Made by a program: the position numbers and the translations under genes. A DNA stretch of 64,000 bases from Prorocentrum cordatum (Eukaryota; Sar; Dinophyceae; Prorocentrales; Prorocentraceae): positions 126,001 through 190,000 of the forward strand of contig CAUYUJ010017639.1 in NCBI GenBank assembly GCA_963575745.1. Direction: 5' to 3'. Positions 1 through 9,989 of this stretch are shown piece after piece. The notes under the pieces are model-generated. The model was given only the letters and a program-made list of their open reading frames with translations, had not been told where the DNA came from and searched no databases. Position 1 is the first letter of the stretch; each line of letters begins with the position of its first letter.

Positions 1-331
1 GCACAAACGCTACTGCACAAGAGCCACATCATGGGGGGGGCACAGGGAACCGCGGCAAGGAACGACTTCAGCACAGCCACCACCTACTTGCAATTCACGC
101 CACTCCAGCATCCATCACAACTAGATTGTAGCCCTCTGGTGAGTACATCGCTGCCATGCGCGACCACACCTAAGACACAACTATACTCCAACTACAAGCA
201 CTTCCAAATTCTACATGCATCTAACCGACTCTCCACCATCAAGCCATCAGGCTACGAGCGCCACTGATCAGCGATATCCCATGCGTAGCATGCACCCCAC
301 ACGTGCAACACGACCCTAGACGCCCAGCCAA

Positions 332-583
332 GTGGTGGGAAACTTCTCACACCCTTGCCACGAATGGCCACCCACTGTAATACTTGCCGGCTTCAACGTC
401 CACCTCAATACTACAACGTCGCCTGGCATCGGCAGCATCGCTCCACCCAACACGGGCACAAGGAAGACGGTAACGCCACGCAAGGAAGACTCACGACTGC
501 AGCATACGACCCCACTTGCATCAACGCTACCAGAATGCACGAACCTACCCGCACACTTACCAAGCAGTGCAGAGACAAACTGA
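332..583 (+). pseudogene. LINE A endonuclease remnant
   Basis: The frame reads PPTVILAGFNVHLN, matching the core strand of the APE-type endonuclease of LINEs, normally ILxGDFNxH. The catalytic Asp of GDFN is missing here (GFN), so the domain would be inactive. The frame opens in mid-domain and ends at a stop before the linker. The preceding ORF (31-267) may be the same domain in another frame but shows no clear motif. Confidence 0.5.
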
Positions 584-902
584 CAAAACACCGCAACGAC
601 GACATAGCAATCGCCAACGAATGGACACCATGCATCCAAGAGCTTTACATTGACCATCAGCACGATTCGGAAGCAAAAAACGAAAACTAGTTTCCAGTAT
701 ACGCGGCTTTACACTGCAACCTTATCACAACAAAGAGGAAGGGCAACCAGTCTACACCATACGACCCAACTAGGACGCAAGACGCAGAACGACAAACAAT
801 ATTTGCCAACCTTCCCGACAGCCAACCGCTACCGACATGGGGCGCGGCCATCAACGAGCACCGAAAGCACACCACCGACATAATGCATACGGCGGCTAAA
901 GC

Positions 903-1493
903 ATGTTCCGCAACAGACGACCTAGTCCCCAAGACGGCCATACATACAAAGTCAACAACACTATGAAGCCTATAAGGCTGAGACGACACTCCATAGCAGC
1001 GCCACGACACGATAGAGTACTCGCACTAGCAACCATTCTACACAAGCTCAACACGGAGCTTACGAAGTACACCACAGGAATACCTACCCACCTACACATA
1101 AACAAGCTACACCTTGCATTATACACAACAAATGAAGGCGACCAACGAGACCCACCGACTGCCACCAGCGTATACGTAAAAATCACGAAAACACCACTAG
1201 CCATCCAACTCAACAAGGACAGGGCGAACCCTACCACCCAACTATCCAACCAATTCCAACAACTACACGACTTCCATGAACGCAAGGCAACCTGGCACCA
1301 CGCAAAGGCAGCACTACGATACGGTCCCAGCGCCAGAAAGAACGCGAACAAAGCGCTTGTCATGCCATATTTTACCGACACGGAAGGCATTGTACTTGAG
1401 AGCGGCGAGCAATACGCGGACGAACTCGCCAAGCACTTTACCAAACAAGAACAAGCTAAGCTGACTGACAGCGGTAACATGTGCACCTTCTAG
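903..1493 (+). pseudogene. LINE A pre-RT linker
   Basis: An open frame of 196 codons. Its second half (HDFHERKATWHHAKAALR, then DTEGIVLESGEQYADELAKH) fits the linker between endonuclease and RT in LINEs, where a short stretch of the type DxxGxxxxxxxxxAxxLxxHF precedes the RT fingers. It ends at a stop just before the RT finger motif, which lies in another frame about 50 bp on. Codon use is strongly NNC/NNA, like the rest of family A. The apparent start codon is probably not a true start. Confidence 0.6.
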
Positions 1494-1547
1494 AACCATA
1501 CGCTCAAGACACCGATCACGCCCCCAACTCTTGGATACGCCATCGCA

Positions 1548-1806
1548 CTTCCCAACGCAGCGACACTGATCAGAAAAGCAAAGCGACGAAAGCAACCAGG
1601 ATTCGACAGGATCACGACCGACCTACCCAAAGCAGCGCCAACCAGCCAGCACAGCCAGATACGTACACCCACTAAGACTCAAGGCCTCACTTACCCAACA
1701 GGAACCTTCAATCTGGAAGCACGGCACAGCCATACCCCTACACAAGCGACAAGGCTCTCTCAGCAACGCTTCACAATACCGATCAATACAATGCCCAAAT
1801 TACACC
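1548..1806 (+). pseudogene. LINE A reverse transcriptase, finger motifs
   Basis: Two finger motifs occur in different frames. The first reads LPNAATLIRKAKRRKQPGFD followed by RITTDLPKAAP, equal to the KxPGxDxI signature at the start of LINE RT domains. The second reads SIWKHGTAIPLHKRQGSL then SNASQYRSIQ, equal to the WKxAxxxPLxKxG...YRPI signature. At least one frameshift lies between them near 1680. Order and spacing agree with the RT family. Confidence 0.7.
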
Positions 1807-1842
1807 ACACCTCCCTCAAACAAGGCCCCACAACACTATTCA

Positions 1843-2416
1843 GGTGTGATTCGGCGACACAACTGAACACAACCACGTCACATCCTTTCTCCACCAAGAC
1901 TTCCCGACAGCACACATACCACTTGCAGAGGCAAGCATCGCACAGCCAGGCATGCTGAACAAACACCAATGTGACCAACACCCTGCGGCTTTACTCATTG
2001 AGTCATGCAGGGCATCTCACTTCACACGTACAAGCTCCAGCATCACCGCACACCCAACAAATGGATCCAGACCTGGCAGCAGTCTAGCAGAAGCCATCTA
2101 CAACCTCTCATTTGCCAGGCTACTCGGAGCACTAGCACAAATCATGCACGACAAGCCATGCGTCATCACATTAACCACACCCAACCAGCCGACACAGCCC
2201 ACGTACCAAACAGCCAACACCCAGCAAGACGAGTACACAACCAACATTACATTCGTGGGCGATGCCCCCAACATGGCACAGTGCAAGGACAACGGCCGCG
2301 TCGAGCATTACATGGCTGACTTGGCCACCGACACGCGCACACACACACACACACTATACTCACGAGCTGCAGGGTCAAACTCAACTACACAACACGCAAC
2401 TCAGCATTCACCCTAA
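1843..2416 (+). pseudogene. LINE A reverse transcriptase, palm motifs A to C
   Basis: A single open frame carries FGDTTEHNHVTSFLHQDFP (degenerate motif A, normally DFxxAFDxxxH), NGSRPGSSLAEAIYNLSFAR (motif B, the GxRPGxxLA form) and ITFVGDAPNMAQ (motif C, normally YADD or FVDD). The first catalytic Asp of motif C is Gly (VGD) and motif A is altered, so no activity is expected. The frame runs into an ACAC stretch near 2340 and stops. Confidence 0.7.
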
Positions 2417-2436
2417 TACTAGCAGGCCCTGGCACA

Positions 2437-2600
2437 ATGCAGGCCAAGCAACTACTTGCACAATCAGACCTCAGCATCTACTGTCCGACTTGGGATCTAC
2501 ACATCACCATCACGCATATCTACGACTACATTGGCACCCACTTCAACCCGACGTGCAGCGCCAACGTAAGAGCAACTAACCAAATCACACAATCCGCCGG
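2437..2600 (+). pseudogene. LINE A segment after motif C; left edge of the interruption
   Basis: The frame reads ITHIYDYIGTHFNPTCSANV, which matches the YKYLGxxxxP turn after motif C in LINE RTs. Clear similarity and the AC bias both fade at about 2600, where the sequence changes to CCGCCGGCCC and mixed composition. From here to 2800 no gene or strong repeat is visible. The matching C-terminal part appears near 6730 on the same strand. Confidence 0.6.
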
Positions 2601-2804
2601 CCCACTTGTGGGGCCACCAGGCTGTAGGGCGAAGGTTCGCAGTTTCCTGTGCCAGTTGCATATTCCAGTTTCCACTTTTACAGTTTTGGTTTTTCTGCTT
2701 ACTGTTCCTTGTTGATGGAACGCGCGAGGGGGGATGGCCCAAAACGGGTATTTTCACCACGCCCTGAACGTGTGCTCTGAATTGCTGGGGTGGGTAAAAA
2801 TTGA

Positions 2805-3215
2805 CACCCCTCACGCAGATCGGCGAGGTCAGGGTCCAAAACACACAAGGGATTTGCCACATTTCTGAAATCCGACGGCACCCCTCACGCAGATCGGCGG
2901 GGTCAGGGTCCAAAAACACACGGGATTTGCCACATTTCTGAAATTTGCTGGCACCCCTCACGCAAATCGGCAGGGTCAGGGTCCAAAAACACACGGGATT
3001 TGCCACATTTCTGACATTCGGTGGCACCCCTCACGCAAATCGGCGGAGTCAGGGTGCAAAAACGCAGAAGATTTAAAACATTTCTGACATTCGTTGGCAC
3101 CCCTCACGCAGACGGGGTCAGGGTGCAAAAGCACAAAGGATTTGCCACATTTCTGAAATTCGCTGGCACCCCTCACGCAGATCGGCAGGGTCAGGGTCCA
3201 ATTACTCCGACGGAA
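2805..3215. repeat. 73-bp tandem repeat, six copies
   Basis: Units begin with CACCCCTCACGC at 2805, 2879, 2952, 3025, 3098 and 3167 (steps 74, 73, 73, 73, 69). Each contains TCAGGGTCCAAAA and GATTTGCCACATTTCTGAAA. The fifth unit has lost about four bases. The same unit recurs three times at 6405-6600, so the pair brackets the helicase/satellite block. Reading frames through the array are by-products of the repeat. Confidence 0.9.
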
Positions 3216-3498
3216 GAACCCCACATAAGAATCCTCTGGGCGAATCTGGAAAAAGCCATCACCGTCGTCCTCGTGGTTGGTGAGGCGTCCTGGCTGTCTC
3301 TTATGCGTATATTTCCTCTCGCCTTGGCGCGGGCCCCCCTTCCACTCCTTACGTTGTCCCCATCCTCGCCCCCCTGTTTGTTCCGCGCCCCGCCACCTCC
3401 TCCCCTTCCTGTTGCATGAGCGCGCATGTCGATGTTCCTCGGCGCCGTCGCCGCCACGGCCAGCACAGGCGCGTTCTCTACTGGTCACGTCGCGCAGC

Positions 3499-3586
3499 CG
3501 TTGGGACAACCCCGCGGGCCAGGCTGTCGGGACAACCCCGCGAGCCGCTGGCGCGCAAGACCAAGCCGTTGGGACAACCCCGCGGG
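3499..3586. repeat. Short GTTGGGACAACCCCGCGGG repeats
   Basis: Three close copies of a 19-21-bp word, at 3499, about 3524 (variant) and 3566, lie just past the stop of the helicase exon on the minus strand. Each contains the partial palindrome GTTGGGACAAC. The rest of 3216-3609 is pyrimidine-rich with no recognisable gene. Confidence 0.6.
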
Positions 3587-3609
3587 CTTCGAGCGAGGCG
3601 CAGCCGCGC

Positions 3610-4142
3610 TCAGGCGGAAGGCAGCACGAAGCCCAGCTCTGCCGCGAGCTGCTTCGCCTCCGCCCTGGACAAAACCGCTCTCTTGTCGAACTCCAGGAGC
3701 GCCTTCCGCAGGGACGCCGGCGGCCCGCACTCCAGGAACTCTCGCGGCGGCGGCCGCAGGATCAGCATGTTCCGCATGCACGTGGCGCGGGAGAACATGA
3801 CGTAGAGGTGCAGCCACCACTGCTCGTCCGACATGCCCGTGCGGCCAGCGTCCTCGTCTCTCGCGCAGTCGATGGTGACGCCCTTGCGCAGCGTCTGGCC
3901 CTGCGACAGCGTGGAGGTCAGGTAGGACGCGTGCGTCAGGGTGAACCCCGAGCGGCGCACGCTGTGCGCCCCCGAGCTCTGCCATGTGAACTCCCTTTCG
4001 CTGGGCCTGAACATCAGCAAGCTCCGCGCCCGCGCCTCGGCCTGGCCGTCGTCGTCGGCGCCTTCGGCGCCCTGTCGCAGCACCTCGGCGACCTCCTGGT
4101 AGATCGGAGACTCCTTGAAGCCGTGCACCTGCAGCCAGATTC
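3610..4142 (-). CDS. SF1-type helicase, last exon (C-terminal RecA2 part)
   Basis: About 177 codons are open from an AG|G boundary at 4143/4142 to a stop at 3610. Helicase motifs read TSTLSQGQTLRKGVTIDC (the QGxTL motif of SF1 helicases) and LYVMFSRATCMRNMLILRPP (motif VI, normally YVALSRA, with trailing LxLLRP). This is the C-terminal ATP-binding lobe as in PIF1/RecD/UvrD-like proteins; the Walker A lobe is absent from the window. On the minus strand the exon follows directly on the 160-bp satellite, whose unit ends GGGTCAG, a possible 3' splice site. It could be a live terminal exon or a captured fragment; the absence of internal stops favours a recent origin. Confidence 0.6.
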
Positions 4143-4144
4143 CT

Positions 4145-4860
4145 GACCCGCTCGGATTACCAACATGATCTGCGGGCCCCATAGGGAGGGGGCTCCCGCC
4201 TGAGACTTCCTCGCAGTTCACTCACAGACGAGGCTCCCGCCTGAGACTTCCTCCATATTCAGGCTTGAGGAGCCCAAAAGTGACGACAGTTACAGGGTTC
4301 CGATGACCCGCTCGGATTACCAACATGATCTGCGGGCCCCATAGGGAGGGGGCTCCCGCCTGAGACTTCCTCACAATTCACTCAGAGACGAGGCTCCCGC
4401 CTGAGACTTCCTCCAAATTCAGGCTTGACGAGCCCAAAAGTGACGACAGTTACAGGGTTCCGATGACCCGCTCGGATTACCAACATGATCTGCGGGCCCC
4501 ATAGGGAGGGGGCTCCCGCCTGAGCCTTCCTCAGAATTCACTCACAGACGAGGCTCCCGCCTGAGACTTCCTCCAAATTCAGGCTTGAGGAGCCCAAAAG
4601 TGACGACAGTTACAGGGTTCCGATGACCCGCTCGGATTACCAACATGATCTGCGGGCCCCATAGGGAGGGAGCTCCCGCCTGAGACTTCCTCCCAATTCA
4701 CTCACAGACGAGGCTCCCGCCTGAGACTTCCTCCATTTTCAGGCCTGGGGAGCTCAAAAGTGACGACAGTTACAGGGTTCCGATGACCCGCTCGGATTAC
4801 CAACATGATCTGCGGGCCCCATAGGGAGGGGGCTCCCGCCTGAGACTTCCTCACAATTTA
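4145..4860. repeat. 160-bp satellite, array 1 (5 copies)
   Basis: Units begin GACCCGCTCGGATTACCAAC at 4145, 4305, 4465, 4625 and 4785, exactly 160 bp apart; the last unit is cut at 4860. Each unit contains two GCTCCCGCCTGAGACTTCCTC words about 50 bp apart, so a half-unit repeat is nested inside. Copies differ by only a few bases. Confidence 0.95.
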
Positions 4861-5150
4861 CTCAACGATGATGAGGATGAGGATGATGAGTGGTGGTGAA
4901 GATGAGTGGTGAAGAGGATGATGATTGATTGTGAGTGGTGGTGGCGATGATGTTTGAATGAGGATGATGCCGATGCCGATGATGATGATGATGATGATGA
5001 TGTTCGTGAGCGTGTGAGAGAGTGCGAGTGATGATGATGATGAGTATGTGAGTGACTAAGCATGTGAGAGAGCATCATCGATGATGCTGATGCTGCTGAG
5101 GTTGATGATGAGAGAGTGTGAGTGAGTGTGAATGGGTGTGTGTGTGTGTT
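4861..5150. repeat. GATGAT microsatellite tract 1
   Basis: A GAT/GAG/GTGAGT-rich low-complexity tract follows array 1 directly and ends in a GT run at 5136-5150. A nearly identical tract follows array 2, so the pair belongs to a larger duplicated unit. Frames through it (Ser/His-rich on the minus strand) are by-products. Confidence 0.9.
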
Positions 5151-5297
5151 CCTGTTCCTGCGCGGGGTGTCCAGAGAAAACAAGAACCCCACTTTGGATG
5201 TGGGGAAAAACCTCCTTGTTGCGTCCAAAATGTGGCCTGGGAGCTGCGTTCTGGCAGCGCGAGAACCCAAAATTGACGACAGTTACATGTTTTGGAT
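5151..5297. other. Spacer between the two satellite blocks
   Basis: It starts CCTGCGCGGGGTGTCCAGAG, a word that recurs at 6314 after the second microsatellite, and diverges from it after GATGTGGGGAAAAAC. It ends in AAAATTGACGACAGTTACATG, a variant of the satellite unit end. No gene seen. Confidence 0.7.
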
Positions 5298-6004
5298 GAC
5301 CCGCTCGGATTACCAACATGATCTGCGGGCCCCATAGGGAGGGGGCTCCCGCCTGAGACTTCCTCGCAGTTCACTCACAGACGAGGCTCCCGCCTGAGAC
5401 TTCCTCCATATTCAGGCTTGAGGAGCCCAAAAGTGACGACAGTTACAGGTTCCGATGACCCGCTCGGATTACCAACATGATCTGCGGGCCCCATAGGGAG
5501 GGGGCTCCCGCCTGAGACTTCCTCACAATTCACTCAGAGACGAGGCTCCCGCCTGAGACTTCCTCCAAATTCAGGCTTGACGAGCCCAAAAGTGACGACA
5601 GTTACAGGTTTCCGATGACCCGCTCGGATTACCAACATGATCTGCGGGCCCCATAGGGAGGGGGCTCCCGCCTGAGCCTTCCTCAGAATTCACTCACCGA
5701 CGAGGCTCCCGCCTGAGACTTCCTCAAATTCAGGCTTGAGGAGCCCAAAAATGACGACAGATACAGGTTTCCGATGACCCGCTCGGATTACCAACATGAT
5801 CTGCGGGCCCCATAGGGAGGGAGCTCCCGCCTGAGACTTCCTCCCAATTCACTCACAGACGAGGCTCCCGCCTGAGACTTCCTCCAAATTCAGGACTTGA
5901 CGAGCCCAAAAGTGACGACAGTTACAGGTTTCCGATGACCCGCTCGGATTACCAACATGATCTGCGGGCCCCATAGGGAGGGGGCTCCCGCCTGAGACTT
6001 CCTC
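5298..6004. repeat. 160-bp satellite, array 2 (5 copies)
   Basis: The unit is the same as in array 1, starting at 5298, 5457, 5617, 5776 and 5937 (steps 159-161). The order of variant units mirrors array 1: for example, the first follow-on copies both carry CCATATTC and the third of each carries GAGCCTTCCTCAGAATTC. This indicates duplication of the whole block, not independent expansion. Confidence 0.95.
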
Positions 6005-6310
6005 ACAAATTACTCAACGATGATGAGGATGAGGATGATGAGTGGTGGTGAAGATGAGTGGTGAAGAGGATGATGATTGATTGTGAGTGGTGGTGGCGAT
6101 GATGATGTTTGAATGAGGATGATGCCGATGCCGATGATGATGATGATGATGATGATGTTCGTGAGCGTGCGTGAGAGTGCGAGTGATGATGATGATGAGT
6201 ATGTGAATGACTAAGCATGTGAGAGAGCATCATCGATGATGCTGATGAGGTTGATGATGAGAGAGTGTGAGTGAGTGTGAGTGGGTGTGTGTGTGTGTGT
6301 GTTCCTGTCC
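6005..6310. repeat. GATGAT microsatellite tract 2
   Basis: This is the duplicate of the tract at 4861-5150, with small indels (an extra GAT near 6100, a missing GCTGCT near 6245, a longer GT run). Confidence 0.9.
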
Positions 6311-6384
6311 TGTTCCTGCGCGGGGTGTCCAGAGAAAACAAGAACCCCACTTTGGATGTGGGGAAAAACACGAAGGATTTGCCA

Positions 6385-6600
6385 CATTTCAAGAAAATCG
6401 GCGGCACCCCTCACGCAGATCGGCAGGGTCAGGGTCCAAAAGCACAAGGGATTTGCCACATTTCTGAAATCCGGCGGCACCCCTCACGCAGATCCGTAGG
6501 GTCAGGGTCCGAAAACATATGGGATTTGCCACATTTCTGAAATTCGGCGACACCCCTCACGCAGATCCGTAGGGTCAGGGTCGAAAAACAAGCAGGTCCC
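6385..6600. repeat. 73-bp tandem repeat, three further copies
   Basis: CACCCCTCACGC starts at 6405, 6478 and 6551, exactly 73 bp apart, with the same unit as at 2805-3215. It follows the second satellite block. 6601-6729 holds no recognisable gene. Confidence 0.9.
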
Positions 6601-6729
6601 GACACTGCTTCACGGCGGCGCCCAGACCTCATGATTGAGCTTTTGCATCTCCCATTATTCGAGACAGGCGGCCGGCGGCATGGGGCGAAGCCCTTACGGA
6701 TAAAAAACTGCACTTGCACCCCTCAAACC

Positions 6730-7640
6730 GACACACTTCACACATGAACACTTACGAGCAGACCTAAACATGATAATGGCAGACACATTCGCCAACTGCC
6801 TTCTCTACTACCAGGCAGATATATGGGGCCAAATCCCGAGCAATACCCTAGCACAACCAGGCCTACAAGAGCGCCACCTTCATCCACCACCTTCAGCAAC
6901 TAGAGAAGCCTATATTGAACTCACGACTAATGCTATTTACAAACAGAGCAAACTACAAGACAGAGTCCAATCCACGACGATTCAACTACTAGTCCAAACT
7001 CAACACAAATGGGCCACACATCCTGCTTGGATTCACCGACCGTAGCCACGAGCGACCCAAAACCCGTACTCAACAGCCGCACCACCCACAGAACCTGGAT
7101 CGACCTCATCACTACGGACCTGCGGTGGCTAGCCATAAGCACCGCGCCAGACGACCCCCAACGACACTGGGACGTCAGCAGATGGGCCGAATGCGCACAC
7201 GACGCACACAAGCAATTCAACAACCAAGTAGACAGAGCCAAACAATGGGGCACCTTGTATTTAGCAACAGACTCAGCACTGAATTGTGGCCACAACGCAT
7301 ACGACATATTGACAACGACAACACAACCACCCAATCCACCCATTCAGCTAGCCGCATACATTTGCTACGAATGCGGTAACACCTCCAAGGCCATCCAGGA
7401 TTATACGATCCACGGGGCCAAAAAAACCACAAGCGGACGACATACAAAACAACGTACATGGCAACACATGTCTCAAATGCGATAAGCAATTTCACACACG
7501 ACCAAGACTACTCCCTTACGTCCAGTACCGCGCACGTGGATGCTACATGCTCTACACCCAGAACGTAGGCACGCTACCAACTGACACAATGACAGCGATA
7601 CGACAAGACGAAGAAAAGGATAATCAGACCAACCGAATCA
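6730..7640 (+). pseudogene. LINE A C-terminal part with two zinc fingers
   Basis: AC-rich composition resumes here (6961-7020 is 43 of 60 A+C). Frames read ADTFANCLLYYQADIWG (RT thumb, normally LLYGxExW), then WIDLITTDLRWLAISTAP, then a finger CYECGNTSKAIQDYTIHGAK (C-x2-C-x12-H). After a frameshift comes a second finger, CLKCDKQFHTRPRLLP followed by YVQYRARGC, in which the expected His is Tyr. C-terminal C2H2 fingers with an FxTRxRLxxH word are, to my knowledge, usual in one class of dinoflagellate LINEs. It probably continues the RT part that ends near 2600. Confidence 0.65.
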
Positions 7641-8058
7641 AGGGACTACGACACGACGCAGCTACAATACCTGTCGCCATACCAGCAGGGTGCCGACGCC
7701 AAACGAGACAACCCATAGACGACATAACACCACCCACGACGATCACAACCACCAGCAGACCCGACGGGACACCACTACGCGTTCCCAGCATGCAGGGCAC
7801 GCCCACGACATTCAACACCACCTGGAGACCAATTGCACCACGCGGTACTACGCCTGCATCAGCATAGGTGCGAGCGACGACGCACGCATCGACTTGGCAA
7901 CATGAGAAGTTACCGAAACATGGATCACAAGGATTACACAAAGAGACGCTGCAGCAATCATCACGAACACCAGTGGCACCACAGGACACAGCCGAGACGG
8001 ACACTGCACAAGCAACCAGTACTGGAGCACACAGCATCGACCAGCCTCACAGCTGGAC

Positions 8059-8415
8059 ATGACACGTCGTGTCGACCGCAGCCTACATAACCTCATGCCC
8101 CCATTCAAAATGGCACAACACACCAACGCACCAGTTATGATGCTCCCCAAGCACGCGGAGCAACAAGCAAAGCACAACATCTGGCTTGTATCACAGCTGA
8201 TACAGCTGCGTACTGCGGCGCAGCATATAGACCCTGACCGATGTACAATGGACAGCGCTACACGTACCCCGACCACCACGACCACATGGCATATACCAGA
8301 ACTAGCTCTGGACATACAGACAAAACTCAACCACAGCACATGCGATTGTACAATGCACGACGCAGGAGCAGCACAGGACGATAAAGGCAGTTACACCATA
8401 CCACAAATGCTATGA
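8059..8415 (+). pseudogene. Unrecognised AC-rich coding remnant
   Basis: An open frame of 118 codons contains PFKMAQHTNAPVMMLPKHAE and NIWLVSQLIQLRTAAQHID, amphipathic helix-like segments unlike random AC-rich translation. It may belong to the C-terminal region of LINE A or to the next element. No family recognised. Confidence 0.3.
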
Positions 8416-8723
8416 CAGCTAATCACCAGCTGCATCGCTAACAAACTAGCGTGCCCCCCTCAACCAACAACGCACAACGACCACGACGGACACCTGTCAC
8501 TGTACCCCTACCTCCAATGCCACATTATAACACAAAGATAAACTCACCATATACAACGCAACCAACAGCCCACTACGTGCACCGACATCAACCATGTACA
8601 GTACCAACTACATCGCAGCATCGGCATAGCCCACTCGCACCAACACCGCGGAGCGCTCACAATCTCCACCATCAGCTCAGACAACACCCGACCCCAAGCG
8701 CTTCGCCGACGAGATCGACAACA

Positions 8724-9366
8724 TCACCCGGGTGACTCCAACCTAAGACCCATGGAGGCCCAACCGGAAAAAAAAAAAAAATGGGGCGCGCCGAAGAACC
8801 CAGGGGGTCCGGTTTCCGCGGAGGAAAAAAAAAAACCTGGCGATGGGGTTCGAGCACGGGGGTTACCCCCCCCTCAAATTCCGGAAGAGGAATGAACTCC
8901 CAGCCGCGGGGGTGCCCGCGCGAGGGGTCCCACCCCCCCAAGCGCAACCAGAGGAAGAAAAACGTGAGAGCCGAGACTGCTCGGGAGTTGTGCTCGGGAG
9001 TTGTACCATGGAGTTGTACTAGTACTGGGGATTGGCGATAGGGCGTTGTTCTAGGGGGCACAATTTTACCAGCTGTAATATGATACCAGCTGCACTCGAA
9101 TATTTGCACGGCAGGACAACGTGCTCTCTAGGAACAACTGCGCGATAGGACATGATAGTACCAGTTGTACTCAAGTACGAGTTGTACGGTAGTCGGAGGG
9201 GTTCAGGGGTTCCAACGGCAACGCGCGCGGGGAAGAAGGAAAAAATCCATGCGCCGCCAGGGGTCCCGGGTTTAACGGGTCGCCGCGAAGGTTGACCCCC
9301 CGCGGAAAGAAGAAAAGAAATCCGGCCGGGGGGTTGGGGGGTTGAGGGATGAGTCACGGGGGCGAT
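8724..9366. mobile_element. MULE-like non-autonomous element, 643 bp
   Basis: A block of different composition (A-runs, GGGG and CCCC runs) interrupts AC-rich DNA. It is flanked by the direct repeat TCGACAACA at 8715-8723 and 9367-9375 (9 bp identical), as expected of Mutator-like target duplications. Its ends are inverted relatives: TCACCCGGGTGACTC on the left and, read inward from the right, TCGCCCCCGTGACTC (12 of 15 identical). It contains GAGTTGTAC-type words near 8990-9190 and no credible gene. Confidence 0.5.
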
Positions 9367-9989
9367 TCGACAACACCACGCACACGCAACCACCACAACC
9401 AACACAACGCCCATTACGGTAACTGGGCATGCCTATACAGAAAGGGGACGACACACAGAGCGGAGGACAGGGTAACCCCATCCTGTGGACCTCGCACTTA
9501 CCGATCTGCAACGTACAGCCATGTATACACATATATGTCTTCTCCATGGCACTCCTGCGTCATCCAGTAATCACATTCCCGAGCACATCACACTCTCTTA
9601 TATGATTGCGCAGATACCGTACACGCCTGACTACTAATAAACTTGCGGACGAAAGGGGTAGCACCGCTCACGTGCCCAACTGAGCAACCGATGCTCGAAT
9701 CTCAGAAATGTTACCGACGCGGGTCAGGGCAGGACTTCTCGCACGCCTAGCGGACATAAACAATGCGCACGTACAGTTACCACATGGAAGACAGACACTC
9801 ATGCGAGAGTAGGTGCAACACATGATTCAGCGCAGCATGAACGACAAACGTTGTGGATCACACGGCTATCATATTGAAATACAGATCGGCGCGTACACGA
9901 GTTGATTTCGCAGGCATCTTAGCGGACGGTCGAGAAGGCAACATCGAGCTTGTGACTTTGCGGATGTGATGGCCAACGCAGATTCAATT

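Larger units (their letters stand above)
1..2605 (+). mobile_element. LINE family A (AC-rich), 5' and RT part, degenerate
   Basis: Non-LTR retrotransposon remnant. In order on the + strand it shows an endonuclease fragment, a pre-RT linker, RT fingers with the K-P-G-x-D-x-I signature, an RT palm with recognisable motifs A, B and C, and the YxxxG segment after motif C. At least four frameshifts separate these pieces, so it is dead. A and C dominate the + strand (line 1201-1260 is 47 of 60 A+C), a bias that fades at the right edge where other sequence begins. The C-terminal part seems to resume near 6730. The left end lies outside the window. Confidence 0.75.

Noticed and set aside
2976-3509. 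177-codon minus ORF downstream of the helicase exon
   Set aside because: Its second half is the 73-bp repeat in translation and the first half is Arg/Gly-rich with no motif.
4861-6310. Ser/His-rich minus ORFs (134-139 codons) over the GAT tracts
   Set aside because: By-products of the microsatellite; the two copies differ exactly where the triplet count differs.
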